Under the pieces are notes generated by a model. That model ran no database searches, had not been told where the DNA came from, and saw only the letters and a program-made list of their open reading frames with translations. Source: Frankia sp. (lineage in GTDB: Bacteria; Actinomycetota; Actinomycetes; Frankiales; Frankiaceae). From it: DNA of 14,492 nucleotides. This document shows positions 1 to 7,058 of the stretch, piece by piece (positions within the stretch are counted from its first letter, which is position 1; each line of letters begins with the position of its first letter). The stretch lies in contig JADGHD010000056.1 of assembly GCA_019689615.1 (NCBI GenBank), positions 1 through 14,492 of the forward strand, in the 5' to 3' direction. The translations under genes were made by a program, and so were the position numbers.

Positions 1-25
1 AAATGAGGCTAGGGGGGGGTGCCGC

Positions 26-664
26 ATGGCGGTAGCCCAAACTTGGCAAAACCGAATCGTCGGCAGCGGTGAGGAGGCGCCGGATCAACTGCTGGCCAAT
101 CCGGCGAACTGGCGCGTGCATCCGAGGCACCAGCAAGAAGCCCTCGCCGGCGTGCTGGATGAAGTCGGTTGGGTTCAGCAGGTCATCGTGAACCAGCGCA
201 CCGGCCATCTGATCGATGGTCACCTTCGCGTCGCGCTCGCTATGCGCCGTGGTGAGCCGACGGTGCCGGTGCTCTATGTGGATCTAGACCCGGAGGAAGA
301 GGCGCTGGTCCTGGCGACGCTCGACCCGTTGGCGGCGCTGGCCGCGGCTGACGCGGAGAAGCTGGACGCCCTACTCCGGGACGTGTCCACCAACGAGGCG
401 GCAGTTCAGGAGATGCTGGAGATGCTGGCCGCCCAGAACGGCCTGGTGCCGCCGGACGACTTCAACGCTGAGGATGAATGGGTCGGGATGCCGGCGTATG
501 AGCAGGAAGACAAACGGCCGGCCGCCAAGATCACGGTGTATTTCCAAACACGAGAAGCCATCGCCGAGTTCGGACGGTTGATCGGGCAGGGCATCACGGA
601 AAAGACGAAATGGGTTTGGTATCCGCCCCGCCCTCCTGAGGAACCGGTGCGGTGGGTAGAATGA
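26..664 (+). CDS. ParB/Srx-fold nuclease-like protein
   Basis: This 212-residue protein carries a ParB N-terminal (ParB/sulfiredoxin) fold. Residues about 20-35 hold the usual entry segment (NPANWRVHP) and residues 60-68 the core motif GHLIDGHLR, matching the D-G-H-x-R type nucleotide-binding loop. Strand-helix segments follow to about residue 100 (VPVLYVDLDPEEE). A second small domain at about 166-202 has a K-I-T-V-Y-F start and ends in TEKTKWVWYPP, a tail I recall from phage ParB-like proteins encoded beside TET-associated glycosyltransferases. There is no fused DNA methyltransferase domain, unlike many phage ParB proteins. The ATG at 26 follows a G-rich stretch at 12-19 that can serve as a ribosome binding site. 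The stop overlaps the next start (ATGA at 661-664), so the two are probably coupled. By family, such domains bind or hydrolyse NTP (CTP in true ParB) or nick DNA; activity here is inferred. A chromosome-partitioning role is unlikely. Confidence 0.8.
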   Translation: MAVAQTWQNRIVGSGEEAPDQLLANPANWRVHPRHQQEALAGVLDEVGWVQQVIVNQRTGHLIDGHLRVALAMRRGEPTVPVLYVDLDPEEEALVLATLDPLAALAAADAEKLDALLRDVSTNEAAVQEMLEMLAAQNGLVPPDDFNAEDEWVGMPAYEQEDKRPAAKITVYFQTREAIAEFGRLIGQGITEKTKWVWYPPRPPEEPVRWVE

Positions 665-1539
665 GCACGCAGCCACGTTATCCCATTTACATCGTGAGTA
701 AAGGCCGATGGGAGCGGAAGCTACGGCCAACCACGGTCTATCTCGACCGCATGGGCGTTGACTACCGCGTCGTCGTCGAGGAGCAGGAAGCGGAGCTCTA
801 CGCGAAGGCGGTTGGTGAACACCGCATTCTGGTTCTCGATCCGCAGTACCAACGGGACTATGACGCGTGCATGGAATTGGCTCCGGGGCAGTCGCCCGGC
901 TCCGGCCCAGCCCGTAATTTTGCCTGGGATCATGCGCTGTCCCAGGGGTATGAACGGTATTGGTGCCTCGATGACAACATTCGGGGCTTCTATCGCTTTC
1001 ACAAAAACCGGAAGGTTATGGTGCTGACCGGGGCGATCTTCCGGGCGATGGAAGACTTCGTTGACCGCTACGAGAATGTGGCGATGGCCGGGCCACATTA
1101 CGAGCATTTCGTCCTGCGTCACGACAAGCGCCCACCGTTCATCCTGAACACTCGTATCTATTCATGCAACCTGATCCGCACGGACCTGCCGTTCCGCTGG
1201 CGCGGCCGCTACAACGAGGACACCATCCTGAGCCTGGACCTCCTGAAGGCCGGCTGGTGCACGATCCTGTTCAATGCCTTTGTCCAGGACAAGGTAGCGA
1301 CGCAGCGGTTCCCCGGCGGCAACACCGACGAGCTGTACAGGGATGGCACGTTAGAGAAGTCACGAATGCTTGTCCGAGAACATCCCGACGTGGCCCGCCT
1401 GACCTGGAAGTGGAACCGCTGGCACCACTACGTCGACTACCGGCCGTTCCGGAAGAACAAGTTACGGCGTCGCTCTGATGTGGAGATCCCGGAGGGCATC
1501 AACGAGTACGGGATGAAACTCGTCAGGTGGGGGAAGTGA
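661..1539 (+). CDS. TET-associated glycosyltransferase-like (DNA modification)
   Basis: This 292-residue protein has the layout of the phage family known as TET-associated glycosyltransferases, a GT-A-like fold. Visible landmarks are the opening YPIYIVSKGRW (residues 7-17), GPARN at 82-86, the acidic LDDN at 103-106 that takes the place of the metal/nucleotide-sugar DxD motif, EDFVDRYENVAMAG at 131-144, the RWRGRYNEDT block at 179-188 and the FPGGNTDELY block at 217-226. Family members are found with TET/JBP dioxygenases and cytosine C5 methyltransferases and are thought to add sugar to hydroxymethylated cytosine in phage DNA. Neither partner lies in this window. The ATG at 661 overlaps the upstream stop by four bases. 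An in-frame GTG at 652, nine bases after GAGGA at 638-642, is a real alternative that would add three residues. The family call is firm; the DNA target and the sugar are inferred. Confidence 0.85.
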   Translation: MSTQPRYPIYIVSKGRWERKLRPTTVYLDRMGVDYRVVVEEQEAELYAKAVGEHRILVLDPQYQRDYDACMELAPGQSPGSGPARNFAWDHALSQGYERYWCLDDNIRGFYRFHKNRKVMVLTGAIFRAMEDFVDRYENVAMAGPHYEHFVLRHDKRPPFILNTRIYSCNLIRTDLPFRWRGRYNEDTILSLDLLKAGWCTILFNAFVQDKVATQRFPGGNTDELYRDGTLEKSRMLVREHPDVARLTWKWNRWHHYVDYRPFRKNKLRRRSDVEIPEGINEYGMKLVRWGK

Positions 1540-1540
1540 G

Positions 1541-2017
1541 ATGGCCGGACGGAAGCCGCTCCCAACGCACCTGAAGGTACTGCGGGGGAACCCTGGCAAG
1601 CGACCGCTCAATGATCGTGAGCCGCAACCCCGGCGCGTGACGCCACGCATGCCGGATCATCTGTCGCCGGAGGCGAAGAAGGAGTGGCGGCGCATGTCCC
1701 GGCGGCTCGCGAAGCTCGGGTTGTTGACCGAGATCGACGGCGCGGCGCTCGCAGCCTACTGCACGGCCTACGGTCGTTGGGTTGAGGCCGAACGCAACGT
1801 GCAAAAATACGGCACGGTCATCCTCTCGCCGGACAAAGGTTGGCCGGTGCAATCGCCCTACTTGTCGATTGCGAATAAGGCGATGGAGCAGATGCACAAG
1901 TTTCTGACCGAGTTCGGCATGACGCCGAGCAGCCGGTCACGGATCCAGGTGGAGCCGCCGCAGGAGGCGGCAGATCCGTTCGAGGAGTTGTTCGGTGGTA
2001 ACCAGCGCACCGGCTGA
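1541..2017 (+). CDS. terS: Phage terminase small subunit, P27 family
   Basis: The small terminase subunit recognises phage DNA and hands it to the large subunit ATPase for packaging. This 158-residue protein opens with the signature of the P27 family, GRKPLPTHLKVLRGNPGKRP (residues 3-22), followed by PRMPDHLSPEAKKEWRRM, a helical central region and the late motif SPYLSIANKAMEQMHKFLTEFGMTP at about 106-130. Length is typical. It starts one base after the glycosyltransferase stop, with a purine-rich GGGGGA at about 1528-1533 as the likely ribosome binding site. Its end overlaps the terL start by 23 bases. The immediate terL neighbour makes the assignment secure. Confidence 0.94.
   Translation: MAGRKPLPTHLKVLRGNPGKRPLNDREPQPRRVTPRMPDHLSPEAKKEWRRMSRRLAKLGLLTEIDGAALAAYCTAYGRWVEAERNVQKYGTVILSPDKGWPVQSPYLSIANKAMEQMHKFLTEFGMTPSSRSRIQVEPPQEAADPFEELFGGNQRTG
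1982..1987 (+). promoter_or_regulatory. Ribosome binding site deciding the terL start
   Basis: GAGGAG lies inside the end of terS, seven bases before the GTG at 1995. It favours that GTG over the in-frame GTG at 2025, which lacks a comparable site. Confidence 0.7.
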
Positions 2018-3659
2018 GTGCCGGGTGACAACCTATGCCCAGCAGGTGCTCGATGGGGCGATCCCGGCTGGGCGGCTCGTGCGGCTCGCCTGCGAACGGC
2101 ATCTGCGCGACCTCGAAACCGGGCACCAGCGCGGGCTGTGGTTCGATAACGAGGCGGCCACGCGTGCCATCGCCTTCTTCGGCTTCCTCCGCCACTCGAA
2201 GGGCGAATGGGCGGGCCGAGCCTTTGAGTTGAGCCCGTGGCAGGAGTTCGTCGTCGGCTCGGTGTTCGGCTGGAAGCGCGAGGATGGTACACGGCGGTTC
2301 CGCACAGCCTACAATGAGGTGCCGCGCAAGAACGGCAAGTCAACACTGAGCGCGGGCGTCGGCTTGTACCTCGCCTTTTTCGACAATGAGCCGGGCGCCG
2401 AGGTCTACGCGGCGGCCACCAAGCGGGACCAGGCGAGGATCGTATGGGACGAGGCCAGGCGGATGGTCGAGGCGACGCCGCAGCTCCGTAGCCGGATATC
2501 CGTGCTGACAGCGAACCTGCACAGCCTCGCGACACACTCGAAATTTGAGCCGCTGGGCGCCGATGCCGATACGCTGGATGGCCTGAACATTCACGGCGCC
2601 ATCGTTGATGAGCTGCACGCCCACCGGACGCGGGCGATTGTCGACGTCCTGGAGACGGCGACTGGTTCGCGCCGGCAGCCGCTGATCTGGTACATCACCA
2701 CGGCCGGCTACGATCGTACGTCGGTCTGCTGGGAGCACCACGATTACTCGGTCAAGGTGCTCGAAGGCGCGATCGAGGATGACCGTTGGTTTGCCTACAT
2801 CGCGACCATCGATCCTGGTGATGACTGGCGTGACCCGAGCGCGTGGGCGAAGGCCAACCCGAACCTCGGGGTATCAGTCAAGTTTGACGATCTCGAGACT
2901 AAGGCTGCGAGGGCTGAGCAGGTGCCCGGCCAACAAAACGCGTTTCGGCGCCTGCATCTGAATGAATGGACTGAGCAGGCCGACCGCTGGCTTGATATGG
3001 ATGTCTGGGATGCCGGCGCGGTGCCGGTAGACCCGGAAGCACTCCGTGGCCGGCCGTGTTTCGCCGGTCTCGACCTGTCGAGCACCACGGACCTGACAGC
3101 ATTCGTCGCGGTGTTTCCCGACGATGATGGTGGATACGACGTCCTCTGCCGGTTCTGGTGCCCGGCCGAGGGCATCCGCGAGCGCGCGCGTCGCGACCGG
3201 GTCCCGTACGACGTCTGGGCAGAGCAGGGCTACCTTACGCCAACCGAGGGGAACGTGGTGGATTACGACCACATCCGCGAGGAGATCCGCGAGTTTGCCG
3301 AGACCTACCAGGTCGTGGAGATCCCCTACGACCGCTGGAACGCCACCCAGCTCGTGACGCAGCTCATGAGCGACGGCGCGAGAATGGTCCCATTCGGACA
3401 GGGGTTCGCCAGTATGGCCGCGCCGACGGCCGAGCTCGAACGGCTCATACGGGGTGGCAAGCTACGGCACGGCGGGCACCCGATCCTCCGATGGATGGCA
3501 AGCAATGTCGCCGTCGAGCAGGATCCGGCCGGCAACCTGAAGCCATCCAAGCGCCGCTCTACCGAACGGATTGACGGGATCGTGGCACTCATTATGGCGA
3601 TCGGCCGAGCCATGGTGCATCAGGTGCCAGGGGACGAGGAGTTACCGAGCGTATGGTGA
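1995..3659 (+). CDS. terL: Phage terminase large subunit
   Basis: The 554-residue motor protein couples ATP hydrolysis to DNA packaging into the prohead and cuts the concatemer. The ATPase half shows a Walker A-type loop NEVPRKNGKST at 107-117, a Walker B GAIVDE at 201-206 (D205, E206) and a coupling motif ITTAG at 234-238. The RNase H-like nuclease half shows acidic residues D360 and D366 (FAGLDLSSTTDLTAF), D446 (IPYDRWNA) and D527 (RSTERIDGIVALIMA), as expected for metal binding. It belongs to the Terminase_1 type that pairs with P27 small subunits. GTG 1995 is chosen for its GAGGAG at 1982-1987; GTG 2025 would remove ten residues. Its last codons overlap the next small gene (ATG at 3653). 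It is complete, with no missing key residue. Confidence 0.97.
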   Translation: MVTSAPAECRVTTYAQQVLDGAIPAGRLVRLACERHLRDLETGHQRGLWFDNEAATRAIAFFGFLRHSKGEWAGRAFELSPWQEFVVGSVFGWKREDGTRRFRTAYNEVPRKNGKSTLSAGVGLYLAFFDNEPGAEVYAAATKRDQARIVWDEARRMVEATPQLRSRISVLTANLHSLATHSKFEPLGADADTLDGLNIHGAIVDELHAHRTRAIVDVLETATGSRRQPLIWYITTAGYDRTSVCWEHHDYSVKVLEGAIEDDRWFAYIATIDPGDDWRDPSAWAKANPNLGVSVKFDDLETKAARAEQVPGQQNAFRRLHLNEWTEQADRWLDMDVWDAGAVPVDPEALRGRPCFAGLDLSSTTDLTAFVAVFPDDDGGYDVLCRFWCPAEGIRERARRDRVPYDVWAEQGYLTPTEGNVVDYDHIREEIREFAETYQVVEIPYDRWNATQLVTQLMSDGARMVPFGQGFASMAAPTAELERLIRGGKLRHGGHPILRWMASNVAVEQDPAGNLKPSKRRSTERIDGIVALIMAIGRAMVHQVPGDEELPSVW

Positions 3660-3823
3660 ATCGACGCAATCGCATCCGGTCACTCGTGACGCGTGAGCGC
3701 ATCGACGCCGCGACGGAGCTGCTCGGGATGGCGTGCCTGGTGATCGCGGCCGCGCTGGTGACGCCGGCGCTGGGGTTCGCGGCCGCCGGCGTGGCACTCA
3801 TTCTGTGGGCGAACGTGCGATGA
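3653..3823 (+). CDS. Small two-helix membrane protein between terL and portal
   Basis: This 56-residue gene lies between terL and the portal and is easily missed. It has a basic N-terminus (MVNRRNRIRSLVTRERIDAA) and then two hydrophobic stretches at about 22-36 (LLGMACLVIAAALVT) and 38-53 (ALGFAAAGVALILWAN) separated by a proline, so it should form a membrane hairpin with its basic end in the cytoplasm. It overlaps the terL stop by seven bases and its own TGA overlaps the portal ATG (ATGA at 3820-3823), so translation is probably coupled to both. Small membrane proteins in this slot are seen in other high-GC phages, but I know of no established function. It is not in a lysis cassette, so I do not call it a holin. 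Confidence 0.72.
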   Translation: MVNRRNRIRSLVTRERIDAATELLGMACLVIAAALVTPALGFAAAGVALILWANVR

Positions 3824-5034
3824 CGGTATTTCGACGGATGGTCAATCGACTCGCGAGTCCCGAAAACCCGCGTTATCCACTCACCGCGCCGGAACTGGTG
3901 GCGTGGCTGGGACAGGCGAGTGAGACCGATAGCGGGATCACCGTCTCTCCGGAACGCTCGGTGCAGGTGACGGCGGTTTACCGGGCGGTGTCGTTGATCG
4001 CCGGCGCCGCCGCCGGCCTGCCACTCAAGGTCTTCCGTTCGGACCGCTCCGAGGTGCGTGTCCCGCTGCTGGAGCGGCCGCATCCGGACCTGACCGACTT
4101 CGAGCTGTGGGAGTATGTCTACGTCTCGCTGCTCCTCTGGGGCAACGCGTACCTCGAGAAGCGACGCGACGGCCTCGGTCGGGTGGTTGAGCTCTGGCCG
4201 ATCAACCCGGCGACGGTGACGGTGCGGCGAGGACCGATAACATCCGAGAACCCATCGGGCAAGGAATTCATCGTCGGTGGCAAGACGCTTACGCCATACG
4301 ACATCCTGCATATCCCGGGACTCTCCTACGATGGGCTGGTCGGGCTCTCCCCGATACAGGTGGCGCGGCAGGCGCTCGGGCTGAGCATCGCCGCCGAATC
4401 GCTCGGCGCGCGGCTGTTCGCCTCCGGGTCGCTCCTCTCCGGGGTACTCCAGACGGACCAGAAATTACCCGAAGAGGCGGCGCGCCGGATCAAGGTTGCA
4501 TGGCAGCAGAAGGTCTCGGGACTTCAGCGCGCGCACGAGATCGTGGTGCTCGATGCCGGACTGAAATTCCAACCCATCAGCATCCCGCCGGAGGACGCGC
4601 AATTTCTGGAGACCCGCAAATTCCAGGTGCAGGAGATCGCACGGTTGTTCGGGGTGCCGCCGCACCTGCTGATGGATTTGGATGGATCAACGAGCTGGGG
4701 GACCGGGATCGAGCAGCAGACCATTGGGTTCGTGATCTATACGTTGCGACCCTGGCTCACGCGTGTTGAACGGCGGGTGACGGTCAGCGATCTGATCCCG
4801 CAACGCGCTTACGCGGAGTATGTGGTCGAGGGGCTGCTGCGTGGCGATACGCAGCAGCGGTACCAAGCCTACGCGACGGCGCGGCAATGGGGCTGGATGA
4901 CCATTAACGAGATCCGAGTGCGCGAGAACCTGGAACCGGTCGAGGGCGGCGACCAGTTGATATCCCCGCTGAACATGGCACCGATAGGAGGCACTGATGA
5001 CGGCGACGCAGAGCCGACGCCGGCCGACGCGTGA
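3820..5034 (+). CDS. Phage portal protein, HK97 family
   Basis: This is the portal, the dodecameric ring at the capsid vertex through which DNA enters and to which the tail joins. The 404-residue protein shows the HK97-type pattern: ERSVQVTAVYRAVSLIAGAAAGLPL at 45-69, ELWEYVYVSLLLWGNAYLEK at 95-114, LSYDGLVGLSPIQVARQALG at 158-177, and the conserved block FLETRKFQVQEIARLFGVPPHLL at 242-264, followed by TIEQQ-like sequence (GTGIEQQTIGF). The start is ATG 3820, which overlaps the upstream stop. The same frame is open upstream to 3733, but that stretch lies over the small membrane gene and lacks family character. The C-terminus is polar and acidic. It overlaps the protease gene by 38 bases. Confidence 0.97.
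   Translation: MTVFRRMVNRLASPENPRYPLTAPELVAWLGQASETDSGITVSPERSVQVTAVYRAVSLIAGAAAGLPLKVFRSDRSEVRVPLLERPHPDLTDFELWEYVYVSLLLWGNAYLEKRRDGLGRVVELWPINPATVTVRRGPITSENPSGKEFIVGGKTLTPYDILHIPGLSYDGLVGLSPIQVARQALGLSIAAESLGARLFASGSLLSGVLQTDQKLPEEAARRIKVAWQQKVSGLQRAHEIVVLDAGLKFQPISIPPEDAQFLETRKFQVQEIARLFGVPPHLLMDLDGSTSWGTGIEQQTIGFVIYTLRPWLTRVERRVTVSDLIPQRAYAEYVVEGLLRGDTQQRYQAYATARQWGWMTINEIRVRENLEPVEGGDQLISPLNMAPIGGTDDGDAEPTPADA
4985..4991 (+). promoter_or_regulatory. Ribosome binding site for the prohead protease
   Basis: TAGGAGG within the portal coding end, five bases before ATG 4997, is one of the strongest ribosome binding sites in the window. It explains how the protease can start 38 bases before the portal stop. 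Confidence 0.75.
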
Positions 5035-5692
5035 CGCGCTGGGGCGCGAGTGGCGGGCAGTTACCCTGAGCAGACTGGAGGTGCGGCGCGCCGATGAGGA
5101 CGCACCGATTGCGTTTGAGGGCCACGCGGCCGTGTTCAACACGCCAACGCGCGTCCGTGACTGGTTCGGCGAGTATGAGGAGCAGGTCGCGGCCGGCGCG
5201 TTCCGCGAGACGATCCAGGTGGATGACATCCGGATGCTGTTCAATCATAACCCGGACAAGCCGCTCGCGCGCAATACGGCGGGGACGCTCTGGCTCGCTG
5301 AGGATGACGTCGGCCTGCTCGTGCGCGCCGAGATGTTGCCGACGTCGTACGCGCGGGACCTGGCGATGGCCCTGGAGAGTGGTGTCGTCAGTCAGATGTC
5401 GTTTGGGTTCACCGTGATCGAGGACCGATGGGACGTGCTCGATGACGGCACCGAGCGACGCACGCTGCTGAAGGTCCGGCTCTGGGAGGTCTCGCCCGTG
5501 ACGTTCCCGGCATACCCGACGACGGACGCGGGGCTGCGGGCTATCGATGGAGCAATGGTCGACGCGCTCGCCGGCGCCGTCGCGGCGCGGGTGATCGAGC
5601 GGCTGGAGGCGGATGATGGCGCCGTTCGGGCGCGGCTGGAGGTGCTGATGAGACATCACGAGAATCGACGGCGGTACCACGGCCTGTCATGA
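4997..5692 (+). CDS. HK97-family prohead protease (peptidase U35/S78)
   Basis: This serine protease removes the scaffolding segment of the major capsid protein during prohead maturation. The 231-residue protein matches the family in order: IAFEGHAAVFN at 38-48, the putative catalytic histidine H84 in LFNHNPDKPLAR, GLLVRAEM with the following SYARDLAMALESGVVSQMSFGF, where S135 in MSFGF is the likely nucleophile, and RLWEVSPVTFPAYPTT at 161-176 with E164. The last 50 residues are a charged helical tail typical of the family. It sits between portal and capsid, the standard order. A 57-base gap follows before the capsid start; I see no promoter in it, only the capsid ribosome binding site. Confidence 0.95.
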   Translation: MTATQSRRRPTRDALGREWRAVTLSRLEVRRADEDAPIAFEGHAAVFNTPTRVRDWFGEYEEQVAAGAFRETIQVDDIRMLFNHNPDKPLARNTAGTLWLAEDDVGLLVRAEMLPTSYARDLAMALESGVVSQMSFGFTVIEDRWDVLDDGTERRTLLKVRLWEVSPVTFPAYPTTDAGLRAIDGAMVDALAGAVAARVIERLEADDGAVRARLEVLMRHHENRRRYHGLS

Positions 5693-5735
5693 GGTGAAAT
5701 CACGCTCTCGACGACGGTCACGATGACGAGCAAAC

Positions 5736-5740
5736 GGAGG
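5736..5740 (+). promoter_or_regulatory. Ribosome binding site deciding the capsid start
   Basis: GGAGG is nine bases before ATG 5750. The earlier in-frame ATG at 5723 has no such site and would place this motif inside the coding region. Confidence 0.75.
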
Positions 5741-5749
5741 GATAGTCCG

Positions 5750-7009
5750 ATGAACGAGCGACAAATCATCGAGAAGCGGGCGAATATCTGGCATCAGATG
5801 CAGGAAATTATGGAACGCGCCGAGCGCGAAGACCGGATCTGGTCGGCGGAGGAGCGCGAGCAGTACGATCGGCTGGAGGCCGAGCTAAACGAGCTCACTG
5901 AGGCGCTGGAGGCGGTTCGGCGGCATGCGGAGACCGAGCGCCAGCTGGCGACGCCGGCCGGTGAGCCGATCGCCGTGCAGACGCAGCGGGAGCTGGCGCG
6001 GCAGCCCATTACGGCCACGCCGCAGTACCGTGACGCCTGGCTCGCCTGGGTGCGCGGTGGCATGGCGGACCTGACCAGTGAGCAGCGCGATATCCTCCGA
6101 CGTGGCTACGTGGAGGCGTCGCGCGAGATGCGCGCGCTCGGCGTCGGCACCGATGCGGGCGGCGGCTATACGGTGCCGACCGGGTTCTGGAGCCGCCTCG
6201 CCGAGACGCTGGCGTACTATGCCAACATGCGTCAGGTCGCGAATGTGCTGGTGACATCGTCCGGGGAGACCTTGCACTGGCCGACCGTTGATGAGACCGC
6301 CGTCGAAGGGGCGATCCTGGCCGAGGGTTCCGCCATGGACGAGGGCGATCCGACGTTCGGTCAGCGCGCGATCGGCGCCCACATGTACACGTCGAAGATC
6401 GTGCGGGTGTCGGCCCAGCTGCTTCAGGACACCGGGATCGACCTGGAGGGATTCCTGGCGCGGGCGCTGGGCGAGCGCATCGCACGCATCCAGAACCGCC
6501 ATTTCACCGTCGGCACTGGCTCTGGGCAGCCGCTCGGTATCGCCACCAATCCGACCATTGGCCGGCAGGCAGCGAGCGGCCAGGTCGATTCCGTGACCTG
6601 GGATGACCTCATTGATCTCGTGCACTCGGTCGATCCCGCCTATCGGGCCGGCGGTCGCGCGCGGTTCATGCTGCATGACCAGACGCTGGCGGCGGTTCGC
6701 AAATTGAAGGACGGCGATGGGCGGCCGATCTGGCAGCCGAGCGGACAGGCTGGCGTGCCCGACCTGCTACTCGGTTATCCCTATACCGTCAACAATTACA
6801 TGCCGGTGATGGGGGCGAATGCGAACAGCATCCTCTTCGGGGACTTTTTCGCCGGTTACGTCATCCGGGACGTGCAGGGCGTGGCGTTGATGCGCCTGAC
6901 CGAGCGGTACGCCGAATACCTCCAGGTTGGGTTCCTCGCGTTCGCCCGGGCGGACGGTGTCCCGGATGATCCCGCTGCGGTGAAGGCTTTCCGGAACGCG
7001 GCGTCCTAG
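5750..7009 (+). CDS. Major capsid protein, HK97 family
   Basis: This 419-residue protein is the HK97-fold shell subunit. Residues 1-67 are highly charged and heptad-like (NERQIIEKRANIWHQM, EREDRIWSAEEREQYDRLEA), the coiled-coil delta domain that acts as internal scaffold and is removed by the upstream protease; the cut probably falls in the linker or helix between about 70 and 110, but I cannot place it. The mature part begins with the family segment VGTDAGGGYTVPTGFWSRL at 132-150. It continues through the E-loop region (AEGSAMDEGDPTFGQ, 181-195), the long spine helix (QLLQDTGIDLEGFLARALGERIARIQNR) and the C-terminal SILFGDFFAGYVIRD and LTERYAEYLQVGFLAFARADG segments. The start is ATG 5750, chosen for its GGAGG. 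A strong hairpin follows seven bases after the stop. Confidence 0.97.
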   Translation: MNERQIIEKRANIWHQMQEIMERAEREDRIWSAEEREQYDRLEAELNELTEALEAVRRHAETERQLATPAGEPIAVQTQRELARQPITATPQYRDAWLAWVRGGMADLTSEQRDILRRGYVEASREMRALGVGTDAGGGYTVPTGFWSRLAETLAYYANMRQVANVLVTSSGETLHWPTVDETAVEGAILAEGSAMDEGDPTFGQRAIGAHMYTSKIVRVSAQLLQDTGIDLEGFLARALGERIARIQNRHFTVGTGSGQPLGIATNPTIGRQAASGQVDSVTWDDLIDLVHSVDPAYRAGGRARFMLHDQTLAAVRKLKDGDGRPIWQPSGQAGVPDLLLGYPYTVNNYMPVMGANANSILFGDFFAGYVIRDVQGVALMRLTERYAEYLQVGFLAFARADGVPDDPAAVKAFRNAAS

Positions 7010-7016
7010 CGGTGGA

Positions 7017-7038
7017 GGGGCGCGCGTGCGCGCGCCCC
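7017..7038 (+). terminator. Perfect GC hairpin after the capsid gene (attenuator or 3' end stabiliser)
   Basis: GGGGCGCGCG at 7017-7026 and CGCGCGCCCC at 7029-7038 are perfect inverted arms around TG, giving at least nine base pairs with a four-base loop. Only two T follow, so it is not a classical intrinsic terminator. It lies between the capsid stop (7007-7009) and the next ribosome binding site. A partial terminator or an mRNA-protecting hairpin, setting capsid expression above downstream genes, is the likely role; this is inference. The alternating purine-pyrimidine run at 7020-7035 could also adopt Z-DNA. Confidence 0.55.
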
Positions 7039-7058
7039 TTCACTACCTGGAGAGAACG

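Noticed and set aside
26..664. Chromosome or plasmid partition protein ParB
   Set aside because: There is no helix-turn-helix centromere-binding domain and no ParA neighbour; the linked genes are a glycosyltransferase and phage packaging genes.
1858..2535. Long open frame on the minus strand
   Set aside because: It is Arg/Pro/Ser-rich, lies opposite terS and terL, and is the usual shadow of a GC-rich coding strand. The same holds for minus-strand frames at 4904-5680, 11257-11934 and 12901-13488.
3733..3819. Extension of the portal reading frame upstream of ATG 3820
   Set aside because: The 29 extra residues overlap the small membrane gene, are Arg/Gly-rich with no portal character, and ATG 3820 forms a normal ATGA overlap.
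3653..3823. Holin
   Set aside because: Two hydrophobic helices fit, but no endolysin is nearby and the place between terL and portal is not that of a lysis gene.
5723..5749. Longer start for the capsid gene
   Set aside because: The GGAGG at 5736-5740 lies downstream of that ATG and points to ATG 5750.
5693..5749. Late promoter ahead of the capsid gene
   Set aside because: No recognisable -35/-10 pair is present in this 57-base gap; only the ribosome binding site can be supported.
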